A DNA stretch of 64,000 bases. It comes from Diorhabda sublineata (taxonomy: Eukaryota; Arthropoda; Insecta; Coleoptera; Chrysomelidae). The position numbers and the translations under genes are program-made. Location of the stretch: contig NC_079486.1 in the NCBI RefSeq assembly GCF_026230105.1, forward strand, positions 8,308,001 to 8,372,000, given 5' to 3'. The notes beneath the pieces were generated by a model. It was not told the origin of the DNA. It made no database searches and saw only the letters and a list, made by a program, of their open reading frames with translations. Below are positions 21,961 through 32,420 of the stretch, in pieces; within the stretch, counting starts at the first letter, position 1; every line of letters starts with the position of its first letter.

Positions 21961-22924
21961 TCTAGTTTATGCTCTTTGAAAAATAGCAAATGAATGCTCT
22001 CAAATTTTTTCGATAATAATATAATGAGAATCGTATAGAACTGCTTTTGTTACTTGCCATTTTTCTTGATCAAAAAATTTCTTATAATTAAAAATCACAT
22101 TGTTAACAGAAGTTAATTTGAAATTAGAATTTTCTCTATATAGAAAAATTGTTTCTGATTTTGTATAATAGTGCTCGTTTCTATAATTGATCTTCACACA
22201 AATGTTTTTGTAATCCATTTACTTAACACACTTTATCTGTCTTGATTGAACTTCTCAGTGAATATGTAACTAAATCCTAATTTTAATGTACGGACAAAAA
22301 TAATTATTGAAAATTGTGAAGTTATTTTGGTTTTCTAGAAAATCCCAGTGAGACAGATTTTGTATAGAAATTTTAAAACTTTGACTTATATTTTGTATTG
22401 ATTGATGTCTTATACCTTGTTATTTGCAAACTAAAACTATTTAGATGATGTTTCTGTTTGCCAATGAACAAGAGAATTGTTCAGAAAATGGGAAAGTTTT
22501 GAAATTAAGAAAAAAGAAAGATCGTTTTAGTTCCATAAAAGGTTATTAGTTTTTCAACTAGAAATATTCAGACAATTTAAAACAAAATATGCTCCAGTCT
22601 CAACAACTAGGCCACGTAAGGATTCACATTCCTATATCAAATGAATCATTTATTGATATCTCTCTGTGGTAAAGCATTGTCGGTCGAATATAAAATCACC
22701 CTGTATTTACTGAGTTATATTTAGATTATGTAAATTCCAAAGATAATAATAATCTTTTTGTATTTACTCAACCTCTAAACAGAACTAAATTTGTTTATTT
22801 CAAAGAAGATCTGTGTATATTTTAGGATTTAGCTTTACTTCGTTTATTTTATATGTATGTTTTAATACAATTTCATTGTTGTTCTATTTTATACTGTTCA
22901 CTCCTTTATTGTATGAGCAGCTTG
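21961..22924. other. no gene recognised
   Basis: A 72-aa minus-strand frame at 22000-22218 has no recognisable motif. The rest is AT-rich. CACCCTGTATTTAC at 22697 resembles ends of insect miniature mariner-like elements. Confidence 0.25.
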
Positions 22925-23010
22925 AAATTGTTGTCACTATCGACTTGGGCTCCCCTGTGGTGGTTATTCCGAAACCCGATGGGAGTGTCCCACATATTTT
23001 TCAAGCTGGA
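22925..23010 (+). pseudogene. gypsy-type reverse transcriptase scrap
   Basis: The frame reads 'EIVVTIDLGSPVVVIPKPDG', then SV. This is the 'SPVV.V.KPDGS.R' start of a Ty3/gypsy RT domain (K02A2.6-like), after which similarity is lost. Confidence 0.5.
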
Positions 23011-23880
23011 TCCATATTAAGCATATTTGCTTTCGAAAGTATAACAGCGGGGCAGTGTCATTCAAACTATTACCAACCATAGAGGCATGTATAGGATGAC
23101 CGATTGAATATCGGTATAATAACAGCTCCTTCTGAAATGTTGATGAGGTGAGTGAGAACTGTATCCCAGACTACTCTAATAAATATCGATTTTTTCTCTA
23201 TTTGTTTCCCCTGTTATATGTGAATTTTATTTTTTTATTTAAGGATAAGGCTGAAACTGTTGAAATTAGTTATAAAAAATTATTTGCATAAAATTAATAA
23301 AAAAAAAATGATTTTATAACAAACTTTATTGAGAAAATTAACAAATTTTTATCAAAAATTAGAACGAACATTTTTCCTTCAAATCACGACACCATCACTT
23401 CAAATTTTCTGCCTTCACCCAAGATCTAGTCACCGCGCCGGAATCGAAAAATGTCACGTGGTAGTGCGTCTGAAAATAATCGTTATCCGTCACAGTGTGA
23501 CTAACTCCATAGATCGAATACCTTGTGTCGTTTCAAGAATTTTATCGAAATATATTACGAAAAAAAGTCGATTAATCACCCTGTATATGGCCATCAAAAT
23601 TTACAAATTAAAAAAAAAAAAATAAAGCTGTATACGAGTTTACAAATTTCCCACTCTCCACTTTCAGTTGATAAATAGAATCGCACTCTATTTAAGGTAA
23701 CTTGAAATTTATTTCGATTTCCACTCCAAATGAAATATTGGAATAAGTAAAAAAATCACCCTGTATATAAGGTAACTTAATAATTTCGATATTAAAACAA
23801 AATCATCCTGTACGTGACATGAACTAAAAAAATGGTACTTAGAACACTAACCTAATGAAAGTGACCAAGAGAAATATTAG
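23011..23880. other. miniature-element debris downstream of the CW-PWWP exon
   Basis: AATCACCCTGTATAT appears at about 23574 and 23756, with a decayed form near 23806 (ATCCTGTACG). AACAAACTTTATTGAGAAAATT at 23320 recurs inverted at 33490-33510. These look like ends of short mariner-type nonautonomous elements. Further exons of the CW-PWWP gene should lie here or beyond on the minus strand, but I could not identify one. Confidence 0.4.
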
Positions 23881-23886
23881 ACTTAC

Positions 23887-24528
23887 CGGTTCTGAGGAAT
23901 CTTTCAAGCAAAAATAATTCTCGATTTCCGGATCATCTTCCACCATAGCCGGCCACCATGGATAACCTTCGAATTTCGCCCAGACGATGCTACCCGCGTT
24001 ATATATATTAAATATCATCAGCTCCTTTTCTTTATCGTCGATCGATTCTTCCTTGATTTTGCATCTATTATACCTCCCATCTGGATTCATCCAACAATAC
24101 CATTTGTCAGATAGATCCAGGGGATCTTTCACGTCGGGCAGGTATCTATACTTATCGCAAGAGTCGCAATACACGTAGAGACCGACGTTTCTGCATTCTT
24201 GAAGTAATCTCATTTTCTCGTAGAAGCTCTCGTTCAAAAAATCCATATGTTCCTCCTCTTTCGCATCTTTTCTGTTTAGAACTTCCTTGGAATTGGCGTC
24301 GCTACAGTTCATTGGTGGTGATGCATCGAACTTATCTGCAGGAGTCACGATAATCTTCGTATCGTTAGCATCTTTTTCCTCCTTTGGAGCTTGGAGCAAT
24401 ACCGTTGAGTTTTGGTTTCGATAAGTTTGTTTTTTCTTCTCCTTAACCATTTTCAACCAGTTATTGAATTTTGTCACTACCAAATTTTTGTAATACAAAT
24501 TGGTTTCTTTACTCAAAGTCGACGGCAT
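23887..24528 (-). CDS. CW-type zinc finger and PWWP protein, first coding exon (ZCWPW1-like)
   Basis: A 214-codon exon from ATG at 24528 to a perfect GTAAGT donor (23886-23881), phase 0. Residues 1-110 are basic and low complexity. The CW zinc finger spans about 118-158 with its four cysteines: YCDSC, then WYCWMNPDGRYNRC. PWWP starts near residue 180: GSIVWAKFEGYPWWPAMVED. It is cut by the intron after 'CLKDSSEP', so the rest of PWWP must be in the next exon. CW domains read histone H3K4 methylation and PWWP reads H3K36 methylation; the vertebrate relative ZCWPW1 acts at meiotic PRDM9 marks. Two aromatic positions usually Trp in the CW cage (W.QC and KWR) appear as Tyr here (LYVYC, DKYRYL), which may alter H3K4me reading. 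A mariner sits about 170 bp upstream of the start codon. Confidence 0.88.
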
Positions 24529-24694
24529 TTTAAAACTTCTACAATTTTAATATACAAATAACACTTATTAACCGTCTTACTTTCATTCACTTAAAAAAAT
24601 ATTTTTTACAATTGTTGACTTTTGAAATTTAAGCACTTTGAAATGTTTATCTCGTTAACCAATCGAAATCATCAATTGATGATATCTTTAGGTA

Positions 24695-26016
24695 CAGGGT
24701 GCGGCAGCATAACTTCCTTTTTTCAAAAGTTAATAAAACTTATTGTATGAATCAGAAAATTTTTATTCGTTTTTTATAATACAGGCACATACATAAAGTT
24801 TTGTTTTACTGAGTTTTGAAGATCAAATCAGTTAGGTGACGTCCCCCATTCTCCATATACTGAGTAAACCGATTTCTGGCGTTTGTCATGACTCTTGCCA
24901 GCATAGCAGGCGTTATGTTGGCAATTTCTTCCTGGATGTTCGTCTTCAAATCTTGTAGGGTCCTTGGACGGTTCACATACACACGGGATTTCAAAAAACC
25001 CCATAGGAAATAATCACAAGGGGTCAAATCGGGAGAGCGGGCTGGCCACTCCAAATCGCCCCTAATTGAGATAAGGCGCTCTGGGAAGTGTTCCCTCAAA
25101 ACAGCCATCGATGTTCTTGAAGTGTGTGCCGTTGCTCCGTCTTGTTGGAACCAAGTGTCCCCTAAGTCCAACTCATCTAGCCGTGGGAAAAAAAATTCCT
25201 GTAACATGTTTACATACCGGTACGAATTCACTGTCACTGTGACTTCATTTTCCTCAAAGAACCAGGGACCAATAATTCCACGTGAGTAAATTGCACACCA
25301 CACTGTGACTTTAGGTGAATGCAAAGGCCGTTGATGCAATTGTCGAGGATTGGTATCAGCCCAGTAGCGCATGTTTTGTTTGTTTACGGATCCACACAAA
25401 TGAAAATGGGCTTCATCACTAAAAAAAAACAATAGCGTCCTCAGGAACGACTTCCAGAAAAACCTCACACGCGTTCCTCCGAGAATTGAAGTCACGTTCA
25501 GAAAGTTCCTGCACAATTGCCATCTTGTATGGATGAAAATGAAGATCATCATGAAGTATTCTCCTCACAGAACGATCGGAAAGTCCAAGGGCAGACGCAT
25601 GTTTGCACGCAGAACGCCGTTGTGATCGCAACACTGAAGTTCTAACTAACTCAATGTTCTCCGGTGATCTAATGGGCCGAGGGACTCCAGTTCTTCGTCT
25701 TGTCACACTTGCAGTTTGTCTGAACGTAGTGACCCACGTAACAATTGATTTCCGGTCCGGGACAGGGGCCAAGGGGGCTAAATTAAAGCGATTCCGAAAG
25801 GCGCGCTGGGTTGCGATCACAGAACATCCGCTCGAAAAGTAAACCTCAACGGCAAACGCACGCTCCTCACTGTTCCAACGCATGATGGCGACTGAACTGT
25901 GCCGGGACAAAACTTTATAGTCCCCCCTCTCGAACGAGACCACTAGCACTCCGTTACGACATCTACCGACTAAATGGCGAACTTTTTAAAAAAGGAAGTT
26001 ATGCTGCCGCACCCTG
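24695..26016 (-). mobile_element. nearly intact mariner-family transposon, DD41D type
   Basis: Length 1322 bp, bounded by TA at 24693-24694 and 26017-26018 (the target dinucleotide). Terminal inverted repeats start CAGGGTGCGGCAGCATAAC and match at 36 of 37 positions (29 perfect, one mismatch, seven perfect). The transposase lies between them on the minus strand. The intact ends, short form and single coding lesion indicate a recent insertion. Confidence 0.95.
24806..25883 (-). pseudogene. mariner transposase, one-base frameshift in a T9 run
   Basis: Starting at MRWNSEERAFAVEVYF (25883), the frame runs through an HTH region (ATQRAFRNRF, RTGVPRPIRSPENIE, ALGLSDRSVRRILHDD) to VPEDAIVFF. There a run of nine T (about 25421-25429) shifts the frame. 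The next frame continues SDEAHFHLCG (first Asp), WFQQDGATAHTS (second Asp) and ARSPDLTPCDYFLWG (third Asp). Between the second Asp and the Asp of CDYF lie 40 residues, the DD41D spacing reported for rosa/Visitor-like members of Tc1-mariner. The protein would be about 358 aa. The lesion could be real or a homopolymer sequencing error. Confidence 0.92.
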
Positions 26017-26018
26017 TA

Positions 26019-26679
26019 TATTTAAGAAAAAAACGATTTTTCGCGTTGTACATCACGAAATAAAACCGCTATAATTACGATGATTTAACTATCTGAAACA
26101 AATAAAATGAAAATATGTAGACATATATGTAATACCAACTGTCCATATAGGAGTCTTACCTATATGAGTAATAATAGTATAACCATTGTATAAAGAATAT
26201 TCTTTATACAATGTTATTACAGTATATGTTAGACAACGTATTATAACAAAAATAATATTTTACAACGTTGCATAGAATATTTTTTGTGTTGAAAGTTAAA
26301 ATGGCAACATGCTAGTACACTGTGAAGTTGGCTCCTAGTGATATTAGACAGTTTAGGTTATTGCATATCTGTCTTTATATTAAGTTATAACAATAAAAAG
26401 GATATTTTTATTCTAATAATACTAAAAACAACAAGTTATAGGTCCGAGACTTTTCATTGTATAAATAAATAATTCGGATTACGAAACTAAAAACGAAAAT
26501 TCATTAGAACAAAAAACTTTTCTGGAAACTGTAACATAAATGGAATAACTTTAAAAGCATATAGAATTATGGACTTGGTTATAAACCGCATAGGTACCGA
26601 GTAGTATTCATGATTATGAATATATAAAAACATACATTTGTACATACATACATAACACATATTATGAGCTGTACTGGTA
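26019..26679. other. intergenic, no gene seen
   Basis: AT-rich sequence between the mariner and the second copia fragment. Apart from the palindrome at 26184, nothing is recognised. Confidence 0.3.
26184..26213. repeat. 30-bp perfect palindrome
   Basis: CATTGTATAAAGAAT followed directly by its reverse complement with no spacer. It may extrude as a cruciform or be fused miniature-element ends. Confidence 0.9.
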
Positions 26680-27365
26680 AATGATGAAATATTTGAAAAA
26701 TTGTCTAAGCTGTATGAAGGAGATACAGAACAATTAAAAGGTAAGGTCACTCAAAAATTTTTCAGCTATATCTATAAGAGAAATGACATTCAATATATCT
26801 GTATTCATAAGCGATAGAAGATCAAAGCATGATGAAATCTACAAAACGTGACATAAGCGTAAAAGGTATTGGAAACAAACATTTTGATGAATGCTTTCTT
26901 CAGAATGTGATAATATTTTCACTGGAACACAAAAGTTAAGTGTCAGACTGGATAATAGAATACATAAAAATGGTTGAAACTAAATTTGATACAAAAGTTC
27001 ATTAAGTAAGATAGGAAATAATGGAGAATATACGAGTAAACGAATGAAAGAATATATGAAAAAATGAGGTACTATTCTTGATTATACTCCAGCAAACTTC
27101 CCATAACTTAATGGAAAATTGGATTGAGGGTAAACCTTGGACACTAAGAAATCTAAGTGTATTTGGCTCAGATGCGAGGATTTGGCGAAGATACTAGAAA
27201 GGATATCAGCTCTGGAATAAAATTGAAATACATGATATAAAAATAATAACTAGGATATTAAAAGATAATGAAGAAACCAGAAGTCAAAAACAAGATGAAA
27301 GTAATGTGAAGAAGAGCCACGATGAGGAAAATGATGTTGAAAACAAAGAACAAATAACAGTAAAG
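26680..27365 (+). pseudogene. copia fragment: possible gag scrap plus integrase core and tail
   Basis: From about 26960 the frames give a decayed integrase core ('NGEYTSKRMKEYMKK.GTILDY', 'TPANFP.LNGK') and then the tail 'WIEGKPWTLRNLSVFGSDA', 'YQLWNKIEIHDIKIITRILK', ending in the same charged linker as the 4880-5276 copy. Upstream, 'EIFEKLSKLYEGDTEQLKGK' near 26690 resembles copia gag ('W.KL...Y'), but this part is tentative. Multiple stops. Confidence 0.7.
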
Positions 27366-27429
27366 TGAGAAGTGTAAAATAATATTGAGGAGAACAAGGA
27401 ACAGGAAATAAGGAAATCAAAAAGAAAAA

Positions 27430-27840
27430 TTTCTGACCTATTGTGATTTTCCAACAAAAACAATATTATTTCCTTAAGAAGCTTGAACAATCTTGACAAC
27501 ACTTTACCTCTTGAGAGCCACCGTACTTCACAATGAAGCAGGAATGCTTTTTGCTCACTTCCCATTTGATCACAGAGAATAGCAAAAAGTCAGCAAGTTA
27601 GCAAGCAACTTCAGTACTTTCATTAAGTTGATGTGAAAAGTTTTTTTTTCAAAACTGTAACTGTTAAATTGAGCAATTTTTTTATTTTCTTTTCAGTGAA
27701 TGAAACTTCAGATTCTACCCTAGAGAGTGTTCTGATCCTTTTTTAGCTAGCTGTCAATGTGAATAGGCGATATGATGCAATTGTAGCTTGTCTATTTTGC
27801 TCACCACAAATTGATGTTTTCATTAGTGAGTGAGACTTTA
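27430..27840 (-). pseudogene. hAT (ZBED5-like) transposase, internally deleted
   Basis: The minus strand has 'FSHQLNEST' at 27640-27612 (the LDEST motif with Asp changed to Asn). It jumps across a deletion to a decayed 'LFAILCDEMGSE' equivalent near 27590, then 'SEQKAFLLHCEVRWLSRGK', 'VLSRLFKLLKEI' at 27560-27467. It abuts the copia tail in opposite orientation, exactly as at 5.3 kb. Confidence 0.8.
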
Positions 27841-27849
27841 AGAATAAGT

Positions 27850-28030
27850 TCGAATAAGAGGTGAGAATGCTTATCATTTGAACTGAACTTGAATGTTACA
27901 ATCATACATAATTTCGAATTGTATAGGTGTGAAGAAATGGAAAATGGAACCGAAGATACCTACAATATTAAACTCAAACCTGAATTGGATTGCACAGTGA
28001 CAAATTGAGAAGTGTCAAAGAAGCATTACG
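27850..28030 (+). repeat. repeat 'E' core, inverted copy
   Basis: Carries GAGAATGCTTATCATTTGAA, CAATCATACATAATTTCGAATTG and GGAAATGGAAAATGGAACC-like sequence. It continues into a stretch (GACAAATTGAGAAGTGTCAAAG) that recurs reversed at about 33290 and 52460. Confidence 0.7.
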
Positions 28031-28039
28031 GAAATGATT

Positions 28040-29470
28040 GGCAATATTGAAAATTCCACATCAGATAATACTTTCGAATGGCTAATGAAGATGCTTATAG
28101 AATACAAAATGGGGAAAGTGAATCGAATAATAGAGGTAATTATTTAATTACAATAAATATATCTAAAAACTTATGATATACATATTGATTGGTTGATTGT
28201 ACAATGAATCAACACTGAGGACATACACTCAGCTGCCCAAAGTTTGTTAAATGAACAATTCACAAAAGTAAAAGTCCTTAAAAGATACTAGAAGAATATT
28301 CACATTGAGAAATCCAAGACATATACTACTATTACCACACTCACTTTTACACAGTCTGACACCTGTTTCAATGTTCTCCATTAGTCTCTATGTGTTTTGT
28401 ACAAAAAAAAAATATTACCGAGAATAATTTGATTCAAGATCATCAGTTGATTGAATTAGTAAACTCACTCTCTACTCAATAACAACATTTTCTTGTTTGA
28501 ATTTCCCGCCTCCCAACTGAAACGGCAACACTGCACATGTCAATAGGCAGTGTTGTTTTATTACTATTATTACTATATCTATACACGAAAAAATTACTAA
28601 CAATAATTTATTCAATCTGCTTAAGTTATTTAAACAACTTTTTTTATTAACAGCAAGGACACGGAGGTAAACGTATCAATAGTTTTGGAGCTCAACAAGG
28701 TTTGAAATTTTTATAAAAAAATTCATGTATATCTTATATGAATGAATAATCTACATACCTTCAATTTCAAACACATATATAAACATTTTTCTTCAAAATA
28801 ATTAGAAAACACAATTAAGATTTTTACTTCAACAAAGGGTTTGTGATAACCTTTTCAGAATGTAAATAAATGATTCTGTTAATGTAAAACGGTCGGTTAA
28901 ACTTACATTCTGGTCCACATTTCTTAGAAGCACATTTTAAGCATTCTCCAAAGCAACCATGGCATCTTAAATTCCAGCAGTTACAAAGACCCATTTTTGA
29001 TTTATTTTCATAAGATGTTGACGGCATTGCTGCGTCAAACGGGATTGATGTTAGTCGTGGAAGAATATCGTTATTTTTCTTCAATTTGTACACTACTGTC
29101 TCTGAATGGTAATAGGCTTGCGGAACCATATCGAAATGGTTTTTTTCATTTATTTCCATCGGTATCTTATACAGATTCGATGTCGGTAGACTTGCGGAAT
29201 CAAGTCGCCATGATCTTTCTCTATTTATATTAGTTTGTGGAGAATTTTGACTGGATGCTGTAGGTCTAAAGGATTTAAATCGGATTAATGTTTTTCTTGA
29301 AAGCATCTTGTCAGATTTTTCAGTTTGTGGTTTTGTTGTAAGTGAAAATAGATATATTTTCGAGATCAAATCTTACTTTCTTCTTTTTTGGAGGGTTAAC
29401 GTTTTCATTCAGTGCTCTGACTCCACTGTCTTAACTAGACATGATTTTTTCCTTGGAGGTTTATCGTTAT
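28040..29470 (-). repeat. left arm of a large imperfect inverted duplication
   Basis: Its reverse complement matches 30960-33300 over most of its length, with the right arm carrying extra sequence (about 31960-32820). Shared landmarks include TACCTTCAATTTCAAACACATAT, AGTTATTTAAACAACTTTTTTTAT and CTGAC(A/G)CCTGTTTC. A third partial relative is at 50485-52460 and a fourth at 21490-21960. Confidence 0.85.
28824..29369 (-). CDS. ARL14EP-like (ARF7EP_C domain) protein, intact copy
   Basis: Open for 181 codons; a start at MLSRKTLIRFKSF (about 29309) is equally plausible, since the other copies share it. The first 100 residues are polar and low in cysteine. The C-terminal part reads LCNCWNLRCHGCFGECLKC, then ASKKCGPEC. 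This places eight Cys in the CxC-x4-C-xx-C-x3-C-xx-C-x4-C-x3-C pattern of the ARF7EP_C domain, found in ARL14EP, which links ARL14 to myosin 1E in vertebrates. An ideal donor (GTAAGT) follows GPE, so the real gene probably splices there and the last 30 residues here may be intron. Two other copies in the window are damaged. Confidence 0.75.
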   Translation of the reverse strand: MISKIYLFSLTTKPQTEKSDKMLSRKTLIRFKSFRPTASSQNSPQTNINRERSWRLDSASLPTSNLYKIPMEINEKNHFDMVPQAYYHSETVVYKLKKNNDILPRLTSIPFDAAMPSTSYENKSKMGLCNCWNLRCHGCFGECLKCASKKCGPECKFNRPFYINRIIYLHSEKVITNPLLK

Positions 29471-29815
29471 TTTCCTAAATAAAAATATTTTCAAGACCAA
29501 GAAACTAATTTTGATGAAAAAGTTTATGAAAATAAATAAGCTAACCAAAATCGTTATGTATCTGTATTCGTTTGCGATAAAATGGCTGCCTTTGTTTACT
29601 AAATACTAAAAAAGCATTTTGAATAGATTTGTTGGAGTGAAATATTTTTGAGTGTTTAGATATTGTTCAAGTGATATATTAGTCTTAGTTTCAGTTTTTA
29701 GTAAAGCTTTTCATATTTCCCCATTCCAGTCATATGGTTAAATTAGTTACTTACAAAACTCTACATAATAGGATACTCGAATAATGTATATTTTGACTTC
29801 TAATATTATTATGAG
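29471..29815. other. palindrome spacer, no gene recognised
   Basis: AT-rich. 29510-29590 weakly resembles 20280-20350. No motif supports a gene. Confidence 0.3.
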
Positions 29816-30125
29816 AAAAGCAGTAGTCAAAAACAAGATGAAAGTAATGTGAAGAAGAGCCATGATTAGGAAAATGATGCTGAAAACAAAAAACAAGAAA
29901 CAGAAAAGTCAAAAGTGTAAAATGAAGAAAGAAAGAACAAGAAATAAGGAAATAAAGAAGATAAAATTATGCCTCATCGCGTAATTTTACAACAAAAACA
30001 ATCATAATTCATTAACAAGCCCAAACAATCTTGACAGCACTTTCACTCATTTCATCGCACAGAATGGCAAAAAGTCGGGATTGCTTAGGCTGCGACTTAA
30101 TGAAATTTACAATCTTCACTGTATT
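29816..30125. repeat. copia-tail/hAT composite, third copy
   Basis: Plus strand AGTCAAAAACAAGATGAAAG through AAATAAGGAAATAAAGAAG is the copia integrase linker. The minus strand from 30120 reads a decayed 'KIVNFIKSQPKQSRLFAILC', the hAT block. This is the same junction as at 5.3 and 27.4 kb. Confidence 0.75.
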
Positions 30126-30349
30126 ATCAATCGCCGTTGGCTAAATTCTTTTTCTGTTCAATGTCAAATGCCTTTAAATTTATTGTTATGCTGCAGTTTT
30201 GTTATTTTTCAGTTTTTAGGGAAAAATAGGTAATTTTATCGTATTCCTACATCACAATCGTTGTGAAGAAGTGATTCATGAGTAAAAATGCAATGCAATA
30301 AAATTTGAAAACATTATTTTTTTGGCCAGCTTATATAATATCAACAAAA

Positions 30350-30990
30350 TACCTTAATACCAATGACATTATAAGAACATTTTTCTTGTTGGTTACAAGA
30401 GTTGTTCATACTTTCAGAAGCAGAAGAAGAAGTTTCAGATGAGTGAAATAATTAAATTTTTAAAAATTTGGATGAAGCGAATCTTTCAGACTGATGTAAA
30501 CTACAAAATCTGCAATAAGTATGCATTAACAACATTTTTCCAACAGACAATAAATACCTTTCAGATGTTGAACCTAAACACTGCCAAGAAGTACCCGGTT
30601 TATTACCCCCAAATTTAACATAACTTTTTGCCCAAAAACAAAATTATTTTCTTGGTCTTGAAATTATTTTTGTTTAGATTACTTGTGGAAAATATTGCCC
30701 ATTAACCAAATTTAGTGAGAACTGAAGCCAGATCATAATGATTTTAATTATATTACGATTTATAAATAAATATTTGACAACATTGAGGTTTACTGTCAAA
30801 CCACAAGTTTACAAAAAACGTGTAAAAATGAGACAGCAACTGAAATAAATGAAGAAAAACCATTTCGATTCGAGCTACGAGTCTAACAACATTCATAGAG
30901 AAAAGACTATTGTGCAGATTGGGAAATACAACGATAACCTTCAACTAGGAACATCAATCCAATTTAATACCGCAAGAGGAAAATAACGAT
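30350..30990. repeat. dispersed repeat 'F', copy 2
   Basis: Almost colinear with 13440-14040. Its right end (30830-30990) is a divergent, frameshifted duplicate of the middle of the ARL14EP-like gene and leads straight into the right palindrome arm, where a better copy of the same gene starts at 31147. Confidence 0.8.
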
Positions 30991-31146
30991 AAACCTCCAA
31001 GGAAAAAATTATGTCTAGTTAAGATGCCTCGGTATAATTCCGCAATCCCGTTATTATCCAGAGGAGTCAGAGAACTGCATTAAAACGTTAGCCCTCCATA
31101 TCTATTTTCACTTACAACAAAACCACAAACTGAAAAATCTGACAAG

Positions 31147-31569
31147 ATGCTTTCAAGAAAAACATTAATCCGATTTAAATCCTTTAGACCTACAGCATCC
31201 AGTCAAAATTCTCCACAAACTAATATAAATAGAGAAAGATCATGGCGACTTGATTCCGCAAGTCTACCGACATCGAATCAGTATAAGACACAGATTGAAA
31301 TAAATGAAAAAAACCATTTCGATATGGTTCTGCAAGTCTTTTAACATTCAGAGACAGTAGTGTACAAATTGAAGAAAAATAACGATATTCTTCCACGAAG
31401 AACATCGATCCCGTTTGATGCAGCAATGCCGGCAACATCTTATGAAAATAAATCAGAAATGGATCTTTGTAACTGCTTGAATTTAAGATGTCATGGTTGC
31501 TTTGGAGAATGCTTAAAATGTGCTTCTAAGAAATGTGGACCAGAATGTAAGTTTAACCGACCGTTTTAA
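31147..31569 (+). pseudogene. ARL14EP-like gene, copy with premature stop
   Basis: Same protein as 28824-29369 on the opposite strand. Residues 1-65 are open, then TTTTAACATTC replaces the TTTTACCATTC seen in copy B, giving a stop. The frame resumes at 'VYKLKKNNDILPRRTSIPFD' and keeps all eight cysteines (DLCNCLNLRCHGCFGECLK, CASKKCGPEC), ending 'NRPF' before TAA. The single-base nonsense change makes it a likely pseudogene. Confidence 0.8.
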
Positions 31570-32159
31570 ATTAACAGAATCATTTATTTACATTCTGAAA
31601 AGGTTATCACAAACCGTTTGTTGAAGTAAAAATCTTAATTGTGTTTTCTAATTGTTTTGAAGAAAAATGTTTATATATGTGTTTGAAATTGAAGGTATGT
31701 AGATTATTCATTCATATAAGATATACATGAATTTTTTTATAAAAATTTCAAATCTTGTTGAGCTCCAAAACTATTGATACGTTTACCTCCGTGTCCTTGC
31801 TGTTCTTCACGCGAGTTCTTTTTTGACAGTTAGTTAATTCAGATTTAATCAATATATTTAATGTTTATAAAAAAAGTTGTTTAAATAACTTAAGCAGTTT
31901 CAATAAATTATTGTTAGCAATTTTTTGGCCGTTTCAGTTGGCAGGTGGGAAAATCAAAAAGTGATGGACTCATCGATCTGGCTTTGTAATTACTATTTGG
32001 AAAGAGGTGATTCATTCATTAGTATTAGATATTGCCAACGTCTTAAAAGCATTTAGCTTGTGTAAATCATATTCATGCATATTTATTGAATATTCTGTAT
32101 TTTACAACAATGCATGAAAGAGACGCTTTATCTAAATTTTCCTAAATTGAATTATTACA

Positions 32160-32420
32160 TTCATCTGAAACTTTAAGTGCTTCCAAGAGTGAGACTCTCT
32201 TATAACCAATAAGAAAAATGTTCTAATGATGTCACTGATATTGAGGTTCCAATAAAAAATTTCCAACAGGAAACAAACATGAATACATGGACCTATTGGG
32301 TACTTCATTTTGCAAGGACAAGGAAAAACTAATTTACAAAAAAAAATACCTTGAATTTATTCATGAAAGTGGGGACAGATTTTTAAAATTCAAATTCTTT
32401 AAAAACATTTTTTAAATATC
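32160..32420 (+). pseudogene. P-element/THAP9-like scrap in copy A
   Basis: Reads 'PIGYFILQGQGKTNLQK', then 'YLEFIHESGDRFLKFKF', comparable to the P-element block 'W.IPVGYF...L.G.EKA.LV' plus the following helix. The same sequence is at 51425-51580 and 57190-57330, and inverted at 12735-12880. Assignment is tentative because the motif is short. Confidence 0.45.

Noticed and set aside
22000..22218. Possible second exon of the CW-PWWP gene on the minus strand
   Set aside because: The frame 'NYKKFFDQEKWQVTKAVLYD' does not match the expected continuation of a PWWP domain and lacks a fitting acceptor phase.
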